Shown: positions 1 to 9,017 of the stretch, piece by piece
Layout: each line of letters opens with the position of its first letter
Numbering within the stretch: the first letter of the stretch is position 1
Assembly: GCA_021298155.1 (NCBI GenBank)
Contig: JAJTEN010000006.1
Span: 34,436-98,435, forward strand
From: Sphingobacteriales bacterium
GTDB lineage: Bacteria; Bacteroidota; Bacteroidia; UKL13-3
DNA length: 64,000 nucleotides
Direction of reading: 5' to 3'
Made by a program: the position numbers and the translations under genes
The notes under the pieces: generated by a model
The model's database searches: none
The model's input: the letters and a program-made list of their open reading frames with translations, nothing else
Told to the model about the DNA's origin: nothing

Positions 1-773
1 TAAGTATATTTTGTTGCCTTCGTATTCTGAAGCATTACCAAGCCATTCTTATCGTCTTTATTGGTTAAAGCAAACGCATCTTCATTGGCTTGATCAAACA
101 ATTGCTTTTTAGCTTTAATATAAGCATCAAAAGTATGGTGGTAATCTAAGTGATCATGTGTAATATTAGTAAAGCCGAATCCGGCAAAATGGAGTCCAGA
201 AATTCTGTGCTGATGAATGGCATGTGAGCTCGCTTCCATAAAGCAATAACTGCAACCTCTATCAACCATTAAACGCAGTAAAGCATTTAATGTAATAACA
301 TCTGGCGTAGTATGTGTAGCTGGAATGACTTCCTCATTAATTTGATTTTGAACGGTAGAAAGTAAACCAACATTGTGATTAAATAATCTAAAGAGATTGA
401 ATAATAAAGTAGCTACTGTTGTTTTACCATTTGTACCCGTTACAGCAACCAATTTCAATTCTTTACTCGGATAATTATAAAATTTAGCTGCAACTTCAGC
501 CATAAAGATAGAAACATTAGCTACTTGAATAAAACAAACAGCATCTGTTACATTCATTGGCAACTCTTCACAAACAATAGCCAAACAACCCGATGAAATA
601 ACCTGCGGAATAAAAGAATGGCCATCTACTTGTGTACCTTTTATTGCAAAGAATAAAGTTTCCGAATTTGCTTTACGTGAATCGAATGTCAACTGCGAAA
701 TCTTTTGAGAAACATTTCCCAAAATTTGCTTAGCTGCTAAACCATGAATAATATGTTGTAAATCTTGTTGCAT
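1..773 (-). CDS. murE: UDP-N-acetylmuramoyl-tripeptide synthetase MurE, N-terminal part (gene runs off the left edge)
   Basis: Cytoplasmic ATP-dependent ligase that adds the third amino acid to UDP-MurNAc-L-Ala-D-Glu. It is not in the ORF track because its stop lies outside the window. Translating the minus strand from the ATG at 773 gives about 257 open residues. It begins MQQDLQHIIHGLAAK and contains the Mur-ligase P-loop GTNGKTT (around residue 115), then THTTPD and MEASSHA, which are the order and words expected in MurE. The start overlaps the ftsI stop by one base (TAATG), so translation is probably coupled. The choice between Lys and meso-DAP as substrate depends on a C-terminal motif outside the window. 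Confidence 0.93.
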   Translation of the reverse strand, partial: MQQDLQHIIHGLAAKQILGNVSQKISQLTFDSRKANSETLFFAIKGTQVDGHSFIPQVISSGCLAIVCEELPMNVTDAVCFIQVANVSIFMAEVAAKFYNYPSKELKLVAVTGTNGKTTVATLLFNLFRLFNHNVGLLSTVQNQINEEVIPATHTTPDVITLNALLRLMVDRGCSYCFMEASSHAIHQHRISGLHFAGFGFTNITHDHLDYHHTFDAYIKAKKQLFDQANEDAFALTNKDDKNGLVMLQNTKATKYT

Positions 774-2917
774 TATCCTAAGTTCAATTGAATAAGTTGT
801 TTTTTTGAAAGTTTAGTTCCTGGTGAAACAGATTGTGTTCTTACCTTTCCAAAACCTTTTATTTCTACCTTCAAACCATTTTTCTCTAATAAATACATTG
901 CATCTCTTAAGCCCATTCCGCGTAAATCTGGCATATAGGAATCTTTCAACAATTGAGGCTGCATGGCAACAGAATTGTCTTGAGCAAATCCATTTACCCA
1001 TTCTGTTTGATCTTGATGTATAGAATCGTTGTGATAGTGAGACGAAAGTTTTATGCGATCCAATACCAGTTTTACATCGTTTTTTTCAGCCAGACTTATA
1101 TAGGGTAGGTCTTTACTAAATGTTTTATGAGTAAACTTTAATTCTCTATGAAGATTAAGTGCACTTGCATATACCTTATCTGCAATCTCTTTAAAAACAG
1201 GTAAAGCTACTTTTGCTGCATAATAATTATCCTTTCTAGGCCGGCTAATTAAAATCATACAAGAGTATTTGGGATTTTCTGCCGGAAAATACCCACAGAA
1301 AGAAGCCCTATAGCTTTTTCCTCCACCTGCCAAATAACCACTTCCTCTATTTGCAATAACAGCCGTTCCCGTTTTACCGGCATAAGAATAAAAATTACTC
1401 TTTAATGAAGATGCGGTTCCATGCAGTACCACACCTTCCATCATTCCTTGTAATTGCTTGGCAACCTCAGGCGAACACACTGCAGCATTTAAAACAGTAT
1501 GTGGAAATTCTTGAATCACTTTACCATCTTGCTCAATACGTTTCACCAATAATGGCTTTACAAAAACGCCATTGTTAGCAATTGTATTAAACACAGTTAA
1601 CATTTGAAGTGGAGTAAGTTGTAACTCATAACCTATAGCCATATAAGGTAAACTGGTGCAACTCCAAGTTTTACTCTTCGGCCCTTTAACAACAGGACTC
1701 CCAACACCAGACAGTTGAAAATCGAGTTTTTCAGTTATTCCCAAAGCCTGGTAATGGGCATATAATTTTAATGGATTTTTGAGATAATATTTTTGCATTA
1801 ATTTAGCAAAAGCCACATTAGAAGAATGCTCAAAAGCCTCCTGAAGCGTCATTACTCCAGAACCCAAATGAGAGTCTTTCATGGTTAAATTGCAAAAACG
1901 AATCTGACCACCTTCTGTATCTACGCGATCTGTTGGCGACATATAAGCATCTTGTAGTAAGGCCATGGCAGAAACCAATTTAAAAGTAGAACCTGGCTCA
2001 ACACTCTCTCCTACCGCATAATTATAGGTTTCATGGTATTCGCCTTCTGATTTACGGGTTAAATTTGCAATCGCCTTTATTTCACCAGTTGCCACTTCCA
2101 TTAAAATAGCAGTGCCATAATCGGCATCGTTCTCTAATAAGTTCGTATGTAAGGCTTGTTCAGCTACATCCTGTAAATTGATATCAATTGTTGTAACAAT
2201 ATCTCTTCCCTGTTGGGCATCAATCATTAATTCATCGTCTATGGGAATATAGGTTCCACCTGCAATTCTTTGCATCACACGTTTACCACTTTTACCACTT
2301 AAATGTTTGTCAAAATAACCCTCCAAACCTACACGCACATTGCCTTCTTCTTGCTTAAAACCAATCGTTCTCTCGGCCAATAAACCAAATGGTTTTTCTC
2401 TACGCGTGCGCTCATTTACCATTAATCCACCCTTATATTTACCCTTATTAAAAAGTGGCAATTTTCGCATGGCTTGTAATTGATTATAGCTTATTTTTCT
2501 TTTGAATAAAAAGTATCGATTGCCCGCTTTTTTGGTTCGAACCAAAAGTTCTTTATAAAAACTTGCAGGTTTATCATTAAAGATAACAGATAGACCAAGT
2601 GCCAATGAATCTATTTTATTTAAAAACAATTCCTCATCAGTAAAAGCCGGCGATTGTGCATCTATACGTACATCATAAATAGGCATAGATGTAGCCAATA
2701 AATTTCCTTTACTGTCAAAAATATTCCCTCTAACAGCTTCAATTGCGAACACTCTTGTGCTTAAACTATCTGCTAAAGCACGCCATTTAGAACCTTCAAC
2801 AAATTGAATAGTAAAGAGCGAATACATCACAAATCCGGCAAATACAAGCATACCCGAAAACACCACGATGGTTCGGTATAAGATTGCTTTGCGTGTATTT
2901 GATTTGTTATTGCTCAT
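773..2917 (-). CDS. ftsI: Penicillin-binding protein FtsI/PBP3 with C-terminal PASTA domain
   Basis: Septal peptidoglycan transpeptidase, anchored in the inner membrane by one N-terminal segment (about residues 14-33). After the PBP dimerisation domain comes the transpeptidase domain with all three active-site motifs: SxxK in GSTFKLV, SSN in EHSSNVAF, and KTG in YAGKTGTA. The last ~60 residues (MPDLRGMGLRDAM onward) read as one PASTA domain, common in Bacteroidota FtsI/Spo-VD-like proteins. It overlaps ftsL by 11 bp upstream and murE by 1 bp downstream, which fits a single dcw operon. Length 714 aa is normal for a PASTA-bearing FtsI. Confidence 0.95.
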   Translation of the reverse strand: MSNNKSNTRKAILYRTIVVFSGMLVFAGFVMYSLFTIQFVEGSKWRALADSLSTRVFAIEAVRGNIFDSKGNLLATSMPIYDVRIDAQSPAFTDEELFLNKIDSLALGLSVIFNDKPASFYKELLVRTKKAGNRYFLFKRKISYNQLQAMRKLPLFNKGKYKGGLMVNERTRREKPFGLLAERTIGFKQEEGNVRVGLEGYFDKHLSGKSGKRVMQRIAGGTYIPIDDELMIDAQQGRDIVTTIDINLQDVAEQALHTNLLENDADYGTAILMEVATGEIKAIANLTRKSEGEYHETYNYAVGESVEPGSTFKLVSAMALLQDAYMSPTDRVDTEGGQIRFCNLTMKDSHLGSGVMTLQEAFEHSSNVAFAKLMQKYYLKNPLKLYAHYQALGITEKLDFQLSGVGSPVVKGPKSKTWSCTSLPYMAIGYELQLTPLQMLTVFNTIANNGVFVKPLLVKRIEQDGKVIQEFPHTVLNAAVCSPEVAKQLQGMMEGVVLHGTASSLKSNFYSYAGKTGTAVIANRGSGYLAGGGKSYRASFCGYFPAENPKYSCMILISRPRKDNYYAAKVALPVFKEIADKVYASALNLHRELKFTHKTFSKDLPYISLAEKNDVKLVLDRIKLSSHYHNDSIHQDQTEWVNGFAQDNSVAMQPQLLKDSYMPDLRGMGLRDAMYLLEKNGLKVEIKGFGKVRTQSVSPGTKLSKKQLIQLNLG

Positions 2918-3293
2918 CTCGAAAGGTGATTTTACTTGGCGGTGTTTTTAATTCTTTTATTCCGTATGGACCTAATTTCTTAGCTACAGAAGATTGTTTA
3001 CTTTCTCCCATTAACTGACTCAATTCACTGATGTATTCGCTTCTCAAATCTTTTACTTCTTGTTGTAAGCGATCTGCCTCACGAATGATTTTTTCGCTTC
3101 TATGACTGTTATAAATAAATAATATCAATAACAGAAATAGGTAGGCCAAAAAGGGTAGCTGTCGCATCACTTGCTCTGGCTTAATCCTAAAGTCAAATTC
3201 AGATAAGCGCTTTACCGTATCGGTAAAATTCCGCGTGTCGGAATCAACCGATTTTTTTTCTAATGGCTCATCTTCTTTAATAATTCTGTTCAT
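2907..3293 (-). CDS. ftsL: FtsL-like small division membrane protein
   Basis: 128 aa with a cytoplasmic N-terminal stretch of about 45 residues, one hydrophobic span (LPFLAYLFLLLILFIYNS, roughly 47-65), then a short coiled-coil-like segment rich in E, R and L (about 68-95). This layout, and the position between rsmH and ftsI, match FtsL, the divisome subunit that pairs with FtsB/DivIC. Sequence conservation in this family is weak, so the name rests on topology and gene order. It overlaps ftsI by 11 bp and follows rsmH by 5 bp. Confidence 0.8.
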   Translation of the reverse strand: MNRIIKEDEPLEKKSVDSDTRNFTDTVKRLSEFDFRIKPEQVMRQLPFLAYLFLLLILFIYNSHRSEKIIREADRLQQEVKDLRSEYISELSQLMGESKQSSVAKKLGPYGIKELKTPPSKITFRDEQ

Positions 3294-3298
3294 GCTTT

Positions 3299-4222
3299 TT
3301 AGGGCTTTTCAGCAATTCTTAACTTAGCACTTCTTGCGCGTGGATTTTCTGCTAACTCAGCGTTAGTAGCTACAATTACTTTTCTATTTACAGCTTGTAA
3401 AGGCTTTTTAATATTTCCAAAAAAGTCTTTCTCAAGGGTTCCAGAAAACTGTCCACTTGCAATAAAATTTTTTACTAACCTATCTTCTAAAGAATGATAA
3501 CTCATTACCACGAGCCTGCCCTTTGGGGCTAAAATCTGAGGAACCTGCTGCAAAAAAGTCTTGAGCACTTCCATTTCACGATTAACGGCAATACGCAACG
3601 CCTGAAAAACTTGAGCAAAAAATTTATAATCACCCAACTTTGGCGTTTGCTTTTTAATGGCCTCTTTTAGTTGTCCAACTTTTTGAATAGGCTGACCCAT
3701 CCTGAAATGACAAATAGAGGCAGCTATACTGCGTGCATTTTGTAGTTCACCATATTGAAACAATAAATCTGAAATTTGAGCTTCTGTATAATTATTAACT
3801 ATATAAGCAGCACTTGGATTATTGATTCCATCATTCACTTGCATGCGCATATCCAAATCAGCCTCATCAAAGCGAAAGGAAAAACCGCGATCCGCTACAT
3901 CAAATTGATGTGAAGAAACGCCCAAATCGGCCAAAATACCATCAACAGGCAATAAGCCTTGATAATCTATATGATTACCTATGAACTCAAAATTTTGATC
4001 AATAAAAACCAAACGCTTATCGGCAGGTAAATTGGCTTTGGCATCTTCGTCTTGATCAAAGGCAATGAGTGTCCCTTTCGGACCAAGGGCATTTAATATC
4101 GCACGAGAATGCCCACCACCACCAAATGTTACATCAACATAGGTGCCGTTTGGCTTAATTTGCAGGGCATCTAGGCATTCTGTTAACATTACAGGAGCAT
4201 GATAATTACTTTCCATCTTCAT
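3299..4222 (-). CDS. rsmH: 16S rRNA (cytosine(1402)-N(4))-methyltransferase RsmH (MraW)
   Basis: SAM-dependent methyltransferase acting on C1402 of 16S rRNA in the decoding centre. The N-terminus HAPVMLTECLDAL and the SAM motif VDVTFGGGGHSRAIL are family signatures; further along are ILADLGVSSHQFD, DRGFSFR, and VMSYHSLEDRLVK near the C-terminus. 307 aa is typical. The first ATG (4222) lies inside the mraZ 3' end, and a second in-frame ATG at 4216 is also possible. Both overlap mraZ, so the two genes are co-transcribed and probably translationally coupled. Confidence 0.96.
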   Translation of the reverse strand: MKMESNYHAPVMLTECLDALQIKPNGTYVDVTFGGGGHSRAILNALGPKGTLIAFDQDEDAKANLPADKRLVFIDQNFEFIGNHIDYQGLLPVDGILADLGVSSHQFDVADRGFSFRFDEADLDMRMQVNDGINNPSAAYIVNNYTEAQISDLLFQYGELQNARSIAASICHFRMGQPIQKVGQLKEAIKKQTPKLGDYKFFAQVFQALRIAVNREMEVLKTFLQQVPQILAPKGRLVVMSYHSLEDRLVKNFIASGQFSGTLEKDFFGNIKKPLQAVNRKVIVATNAELAENPRARSAKLRIAEKP

Positions 4223-4676
4223 CCTCCTTTTTACGCTTACTCATTACCTCTTCTGCTAAAGCGCTGAAATCCGAAGGCTCTTCTCCTAACATTTTATCGT
4301 ATTCTGCTTTATTCCAAATCTCCACCTTGTTACCGTAAGCCAACAATACAAGTTCACCTTTTAAATCAGCAAATTCTTGAAGTGGCTTAGGTATTAATAC
4401 ACGTGAAGCAGAATCCATCTCTAATTTGCTAGCGCCTCTCAAAAAATACCTCTTAAACGTGCGCTCTTTTTGAATATAATCACTCAGCTTATCTATTTCA
4501 GCGGCGATCAACTTCCATTCATTACTTGGATACAATACACAACACTTCTCGAAACCTCGGTTTATAAAAAACGAATCCTTGGCTGCCTCTGGCAACTGCT
4601 TTTTTAGTGCAGACGGGATCATTAACCTCCCTTTGGCATCCATTTTACATTCGTATTCTCCGTGAAGCTGCGTCAT
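4206..4676 (-). CDS. mraZ: Transcriptional regulator MraZ
   Basis: DNA-binding regulator with two SpoVT/AbrB-like domains that controls the dcw operon it heads. The start is placed at the ATG at 4676 (MTQLHGEYECKMDAKGR), giving 156 aa, the family length. The ORF-track start at 4772 adds 32 residues that would be read from the operator repeats, so it is rejected. The two DAKGR-like loops are visible: MDAKGRLMIPS near the start and MDSASRVLIPKPL in the second half. It sits directly downstream of three direct repeats that match MraZ boxes, so autoregulation is likely. Confidence 0.95.
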   Translation of the reverse strand: MTQLHGEYECKMDAKGRLMIPSALKKQLPEAAKDSFFINRGFEKCCVLYPSNEWKLIAAEIDKLSDYIQKERTFKRYFLRGASKLEMDSASRVLIPKPLQEFADLKGELVLLAYGNKVEIWNKAEYDKMLGEEPSDFSALAEEVMSKRKKEDEDGK

Positions 4677-4700
4677 TGTAAGTGTTGAGCGATTACAGCG

Positions 4701-4756
4701 TAAAAGTAAGAACAATTTTCCACTTTTCACCACTTTTCCCCACTTTTGTGGAAAAG
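4701..4756 (-). promoter_or_regulatory. mraZ promoter with three direct MraZ boxes
   Basis: On the minus strand the octamer AAAAGTGG occurs three times at exactly 10-bp spacing. On the plus strand these are CACTTTT at 4721, 4731 and 4741. Just upstream is an inverted fourth half-site, GTGGAAAAG on the plus strand (4748-4756). A -7-like box TACTTTTA lies at 4701-4708, so the repeats cover the -33 region. MraZ proteins are known to bind short G-rich direct repeats at about one helical turn before their own gene. Repression by overlap with the promoter is the inference. Confidence 0.85.
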
Positions 4757-4981
4757 TTTGCGTTTTACACATTTTATCAAATTCATAAAAACCCTCTATT
4801 TACTTGGAGTTCAGATGTATTTTAAAAAAGAAATGCGACAAATAAAAAAATAGGGATGTGAAGAAGTTCCCTACCTAAAATTGCCCTAAACCAATTTCTT
4901 AACATGCTGATATTCATTAAAAGCATCATATGGAGTGGGGAAAAATGGGGGAACAATTCTGTAAAATTTTGGCTACTATTG

Positions 4982-6946
4982 ATGGTCATGAAAACAATAA
5001 AATCTAAAGAAATTATTGCCTATATTTTTGTACTAGCAATTGCTTTTATTCCTTTTTTTCAAATACAATCACTGGCTGACCCTAGCCTCCTAAGCAGACA
5101 GATTTATATTGGATTTTTATTGCTTTTAGGCTTAATACTATTTGGCAGGTATATAACACAATTTTCATTTAGCCTCCCAAAACCGTTGATATTTCTATGT
5201 CTAACCTGGCTATCTAGTGCAGTATTAGGCGTATTTTACGCCAATAACTTACCAGAACTTTGGTATACCAGTAGCAAAGTTGCTTTATATATTTCGGCTA
5301 TATGGCTACTTTATATAATCATACAAAGTGGCCAAATTACCATTAAACATCTATCTATAGGTATTGGCATAGCTGCCATGTCTGCATGCATATTATTGAT
5401 ACTAGAGATTATTGAGAAACAAGAAGCTGGCACTCGTTTATGGGAACAAAAAAACCTATACGCCATTCAATCTGTTTTTGGACACAAAAATCTATATGCC
5501 TCTTTTCAATTGCTTTGCCTGCCTTTTATCTTATATTTTTTTCAATCCAAACAGCTTATTATAAAATCACTAAGTATTGGTTTAATCATACTGCTATTAC
5601 TGTCTATCGCATTGATCCAAACCAAATCAGTTATCCTTGGATTAATTATGTCTGTTTTACTGATTATACCAATGGCTAGCACCTATTTATGGAAAGAGCA
5701 AAAAGGCAAATTTAAACTAGCCATGCTGGCTTATGTTATACTCCTTTTAACAGCTTGTTTACTTGTTTACCTGAAGCAAGAAAAATTTACCCTTTTACTA
5801 AACAACGATACCATTAAAGAACGTTAATTACTCTAGAAAAATACCCTTAACATGATACAAGCGTATTTTCCGTTTGGGGTAGGAGCAGGTAATTGGCAAA
5901 TTTATTTCCCCAAATACGGTTTACAATCGTTTATGCAAACCAATTATTTAGTTAGTGATGGATACACCACCTTTCAAAGGCCACATAGCGATTTTCTGTG
6001 GGTATTAAGCGAATTGGGAATACTTGGATTTGCTGCGTATGTTGGGCTATTTATGTATGTACTTAAAAGGGGAATTAAACAGCTTCAATACAAAACAATA
6101 GTTGAAGAAAAAGTATTCATTTTGGGCTTACTAATCACTCTAATTGCCTATGTTTTTGTGGCCATGGTAGATTTCCCTTTAGAAAGAAATGAACATCAAT
6201 TTATTTTAGCTATTTTGTTTTGTATTCTAATAGGTTCAGACCAACAAAAAAAAGACTCTGTTGGCAAGCCAAATTACCTAGTAGTAATTGTTTTACCCAT
6301 CCTAATTGCAAGCAGTTTAAGTTATGGCTTAGTTCGAATGAACCATGAAAAACACAGTAAAAAAATCATCGAAGCGCATGCGCTTGCCAATTGGAATAAG
6401 CTATTAAAGGAGGCCAGTAAAATCAACAAAAATGTCTACTCTATTGATAACTATTCAATTCCTATTGCTTGGTATCAAGGTTTAGCTCAATATGCATTGA
6501 ATAATCCAAGTCTTGCTAAACAATATTTTACAGAGGCCTATCATGTTAACCCATATCAAGTTCATGTATTAAACAATATGGCAGGCATGCAAGAACAAGA
6601 AGGAAATCATGATGCTGCAATCAAATTTTATGACGAATTACTGTCGATTTCGCCCACACAACCCGATGCCATTTTAAATAAAAGTGCGGTATTGTATAAT
6701 CAAAAAAAATACACCTCAGCCATGGATTGTTTATATGCATTTAAATTTGATGAGAGCAATACCCAATACATCCAATTTTTACAAGCTATTGGCTATGCCT
6801 ATTTAAAACAAGAGATTGAAAAAAATACAGCCTCCTCAAATCAAGCAGCGTTACAAAGCATTTCTGATCCAAAATTTGTAGTGTTTTATTTTACTTGGAA
6901 CCAAGCGCAAGGACACACATTTAACGAGTTAATATGGCCTCAATAA
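4982..6946 (+). pseudogene. O-antigen ligase/polymerase-like membrane protein with C-terminal TPRs, interrupted by two in-frame stops
   Basis: The ORF track splits this into 4904-5827 and 5852-6946, but both parts are in the same frame (5852-4904 = 948, a multiple of 3). Between them the codons read R-stop-L-L-stop-K-N-T-L-N-M-I. Changing TAA to TTA and TAG to TGG would give RLLLWKNTLNMI, followed by GVGAGNW and RPHSDFLWVLSELG, the conserved layout of Wzy_C-type ligases. The first part has many transmembrane segments; the second has about two more helices and then TPR-like repeats (about 190-340). Start chosen at 4982 (MVMKTIK); 4904 would add an unlikely extension. Probably a recent pseudogene; re-initiation at 5852 as a split protein is possible. 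Confidence 0.75.
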
Positions 6947-6972
6947 GAAGCAAGCAGGCATTCTTAAAATAC

Positions 6973-7003
6973 TTTTTTTACACAGGTTAAACCCTTACTT
7001 TTG
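6973..7003 (+). promoter_or_regulatory. Bacteroidota-type promoter for the T9SS protein gene
   Basis: TTTT at 6973-6976, a 19-bp spacer, then TACTTTTG at 6996-7003, a full match to the TAnnTTTG -7 element used by the Bacteroidota housekeeping sigma factor. The ATG at 7023 follows 20 bp later. Confidence 0.65.
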
Positions 7004-7022
7004 TAAAGTAAAGCCTAAGCAC

Positions 7023-7949
7023 ATGAAAAGACATTCTTTAATCTTATTATTCTTTCTCGCTTGTAGTAACTTTTTACTAGCCCAAAACGGAATTGTAATC
7101 ACCCCAAACGTTGGCGAACCATCTAGTCAGCTAGCCGTTACCCTTACAGGTATAAACACCCAATTTAGCGTTGGAACATTTACCATGCAGTTTTTCAGAC
7201 AAGGTACAGGTACCAGCCAAATTGCTGCAAGCAATTTTCAAATTAAATCACCCAATACACTTGAAGCTTCTGTATTTATAAAAGGTTCTGCTACAATTGG
7301 CGCATATAGTTTTAAGCTCAACCATACAGTAACTGGCCAAAGCAATGGGTTAAATTCATTTTTTGTTGGAAACCCCGCAACCACCGAAAAAATTACAAGT
7401 ATAAGTCCAAATATTGGCAGCCTGAACCAAAACTTAACAGTAAGCATTAGCGGATCTAGAACCCGATTTACCCAAGGAAGTCAGAGCCTTGCCTTCTTCC
7501 AAAATGGGAGTCCCACCAGTGCAATCTCCATTAACGGAATACGCGTAGAAAATGATAGTTTAGTTAATGTAGACCTATTTATTCCGGCCAATACAAGCAG
7601 AGGATTCTACGACATTGCCATAGGTAATTTTTCAAGTTTCTTCTTTAAACCAGCAAGTTTCGAGGTAACTTGGGCATCAAGCATAAAAGAAGAAGAAGAA
7701 ACCTCAATAGAATCCATCGTTTACCCAAATCCAGCCAAAGAACTAATTCATATTCAAACCAAAGACGCCCTAATGGAGCAAGCTGAAGTTTTAGATATGC
7801 AAGGGCGATTGGTTCAAACAGAATTACCGGCGCAGCCAACAAAAAATATTGAGCTGCATATAGGTGAATTCCTCTTGCCTGACCAACAATTTATCTTAAA
7901 AATACATACAAACAAAGGGGTCATATTCAAACGAATTCTAGTGAATTAA
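7023..7949 (+). CDS. Secreted protein with type IX secretion C-terminal sorting domain
   Basis: 308 aa with a signal peptide (MKRHSLILLFFLACSNFLLAQ). Two similar ~100-residue beta-rich repeats follow, each opening with ITPNVGEPSSQL or ISPNIGSLNQNL and containing an F-G-T or F-T-Q-G turn; they resemble IPT/TIG-like domains, but the family is not certain. The last ~75 residues begin YPNPAKELIHI, contain LDMQGRLV and end KIHTNKGVIFKRILVN, the standard type A T9SS sorting domain. The protein is thus exported by Sec and moved across the outer membrane by T9SS, then attached to the surface or released. Ligand unknown. Confidence 0.85.
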   Translation: MKRHSLILLFFLACSNFLLAQNGIVITPNVGEPSSQLAVTLTGINTQFSVGTFTMQFFRQGTGTSQIAASNFQIKSPNTLEASVFIKGSATIGAYSFKLNHTVTGQSNGLNSFFVGNPATTEKITSISPNIGSLNQNLTVSISGSRTRFTQGSQSLAFFQNGSPTSAISINGIRVENDSLVNVDLFIPANTSRGFYDIAIGNFSSFFFKPASFEVTWASSIKEEEETSIESIVYPNPAKELIHIQTKDALMEQAEVLDMQGRLVQTELPAQPTKNIELHIGEFLLPDQQFILKIHTNKGVIFKRILVN

Positions 7950-7991
7950 TCCACCCTATACGCAAACTAAATCGCTTTAGACACACTTACT

Positions 7992-8432
7992 TTGACAATC
8001 AAAGAAATCTTACCCATAGAATTTATAGAAATTGAAAAAGGCAATTTCCACTTATTTATTTATGCTAAAATTGGGCGCAAAAAAGCACGATTACTTGTAG
8101 ATACGGGGGCATCAAAAACAGCATTTGACCAAACACAAATCTTAAAATTTGTAGATGCTTCCACACTCAGTAAATACGAAATAAACGCGATTGGCTTAGG
8201 TTCAAGCCAGGTAGAAACGCAAATAAGTTACTTACCCTCTTTACGGTTAGGCGCAATAAAACTCACCCAACACGAAATTACTGTATTAGATTTAGGCCAT
8301 GTAAACCAAGCTTATAAAAGATTAGGCTTTCCTGAAATTGACGGTGTATTAGGAAGCGATTTATTACATCAATATCAGGCCATCATTAACTTTCCAAAAG
8401 CAAAAATGGAATTGAAATGTAACATTAAATAA
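7992..8432 (+). CDS. Retropepsin-like aspartic protease family protein
   Basis: 146 aa with the single-lobed aspartic protease signature LLVDTGASKTAFD at about residues 35-48 and the second conserved stretch GVLGSDLLHQY near the C-terminus. This matches the bacterial retropepsin-like family; such proteins work as dimers, each subunit giving one Asp. No signal peptide is visible, so it is probably cytoplasmic. The start is a TTG at 7992; no ATG or GTG occurs in frame before the active site. The gene ends 11 bp from the stop of the convergent lipoprotein gene. Confidence 0.75.
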   Translation: MTIKEILPIEFIEIEKGNFHLFIYAKIGRKKARLLVDTGASKTAFDQTQILKFVDASTLSKYEINAIGLGSSQVETQISYLPSLRLGAIKLTQHEITVLDLGHVNQAYKRLGFPEIDGVLGSDLLHQYQAIINFPKAKMELKCNIK

Positions 8433-8443
8433 GTACGATTCGC

Positions 8444-8959
8444 TTATTCTTTGGTCGATTCAATTTGCTCTAGAAATTCTTCTGCGCTTTTACCCAAATT
8501 TTCGATGGAAAGCTTGGCCTCTTCAGCCAATTCTCCTTTAGGATACTCTTTTAAAAATTTCTCATAATACAAACGCGCATTAGACAAATCATTGAGGTTA
8601 TTTTCATAAGTAAAAGCCAACAAAAAGGTTGCATCCTCTGCAAACTCATTTGCGGGATATTTAGTAATTAACTGCAATAATAATTCTACCGCTTCATTAG
8701 CTTGTTGCAGCACAATAGCACGTTGTGCCGCTTTAAATATAAAACCAGGGGTATGCTCATCGTCTGGATATGCCGTTGCAAAATCTGTGTAAGCAGTTTT
8801 GAGTTGTTGCATCAGCTCATTACTAAAAGCACTATCATTACTTTCCATTTGTTCAATGGTTTTTAATGATTTTTCTTTGGGCGACTGACAGGCAGCGAGG
8901 ATAAAAATACTGGCGCTGATAAGAAAGATGTTTTGAAAAGTTTTTGAAAGAGGCAACAT
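8444..8959 (-). CDS. TPR-containing lipoprotein
   Basis: 171 aa from the ATG at 8959 (MLPLSKTF). A signal peptide ends in the lipobox LAAC followed by QSPKEKS. The mature part is helical with TPR-like units, for example FATAYPDDEHTPGFIFKAA, YPANEFAEDATFLLA and ARLYYEKFLKEYPKGELAE, the spacing seen in YbgF/BamD-like proteins. The ORF-track start at 8977 is a TTG that falls inside the -7 box of a strong promoter, so it is rejected. Probable role: envelope scaffold facing the periplasm; no specific partner can be named. Confidence 0.75.
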   Translation of the reverse strand: MLPLSKTFQNIFLISASIFILAACQSPKEKSLKTIEQMESNDSAFSNELMQQLKTAYTDFATAYPDDEHTPGFIFKAAQRAIVLQQANEAVELLLQLITKYPANEFAEDATFLLAFTYENNLNDLSNARLYYEKFLKEYPKGELAEEAKLSIENLGKSAEEFLEQIESTKE

Positions 8960-8974
8960 AAAAAATAATTTTTC

Positions 8975-9005
8975 CAAATGTACAGGTATAAGTAAAATTC
9001 TACAA
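8975..9005 (-). promoter_or_regulatory. Promoter of the TPR lipoprotein gene
   Basis: Read on the minus strand: TTGT (plus 9002-9005), 19-bp spacer, TACATTTG (plus 8975-8982). This is a full -7 match with the expected spacing. Transcription would begin about 8968, just before the ATG at 8959. This decides the start of the downstream gene. Confidence 0.7.
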
Positions 9006-9017
9006 AATAATCTTGCA

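Noticed and set aside
2525-2545. GGTTCGAACC as a tRNA T-arm (also at 28046)
   Set aside because: Both copies lie inside coding sequence and no acceptor stem, D-arm or anticodon arm can be paired around them.
4904-4981. N-terminal 26 residues of the 307-aa ORF before the O-antigen ligase-like protein
   Set aside because: The stretch lacks family features and overlaps the likely leader; MVMKTIK at 4982 is a better start.
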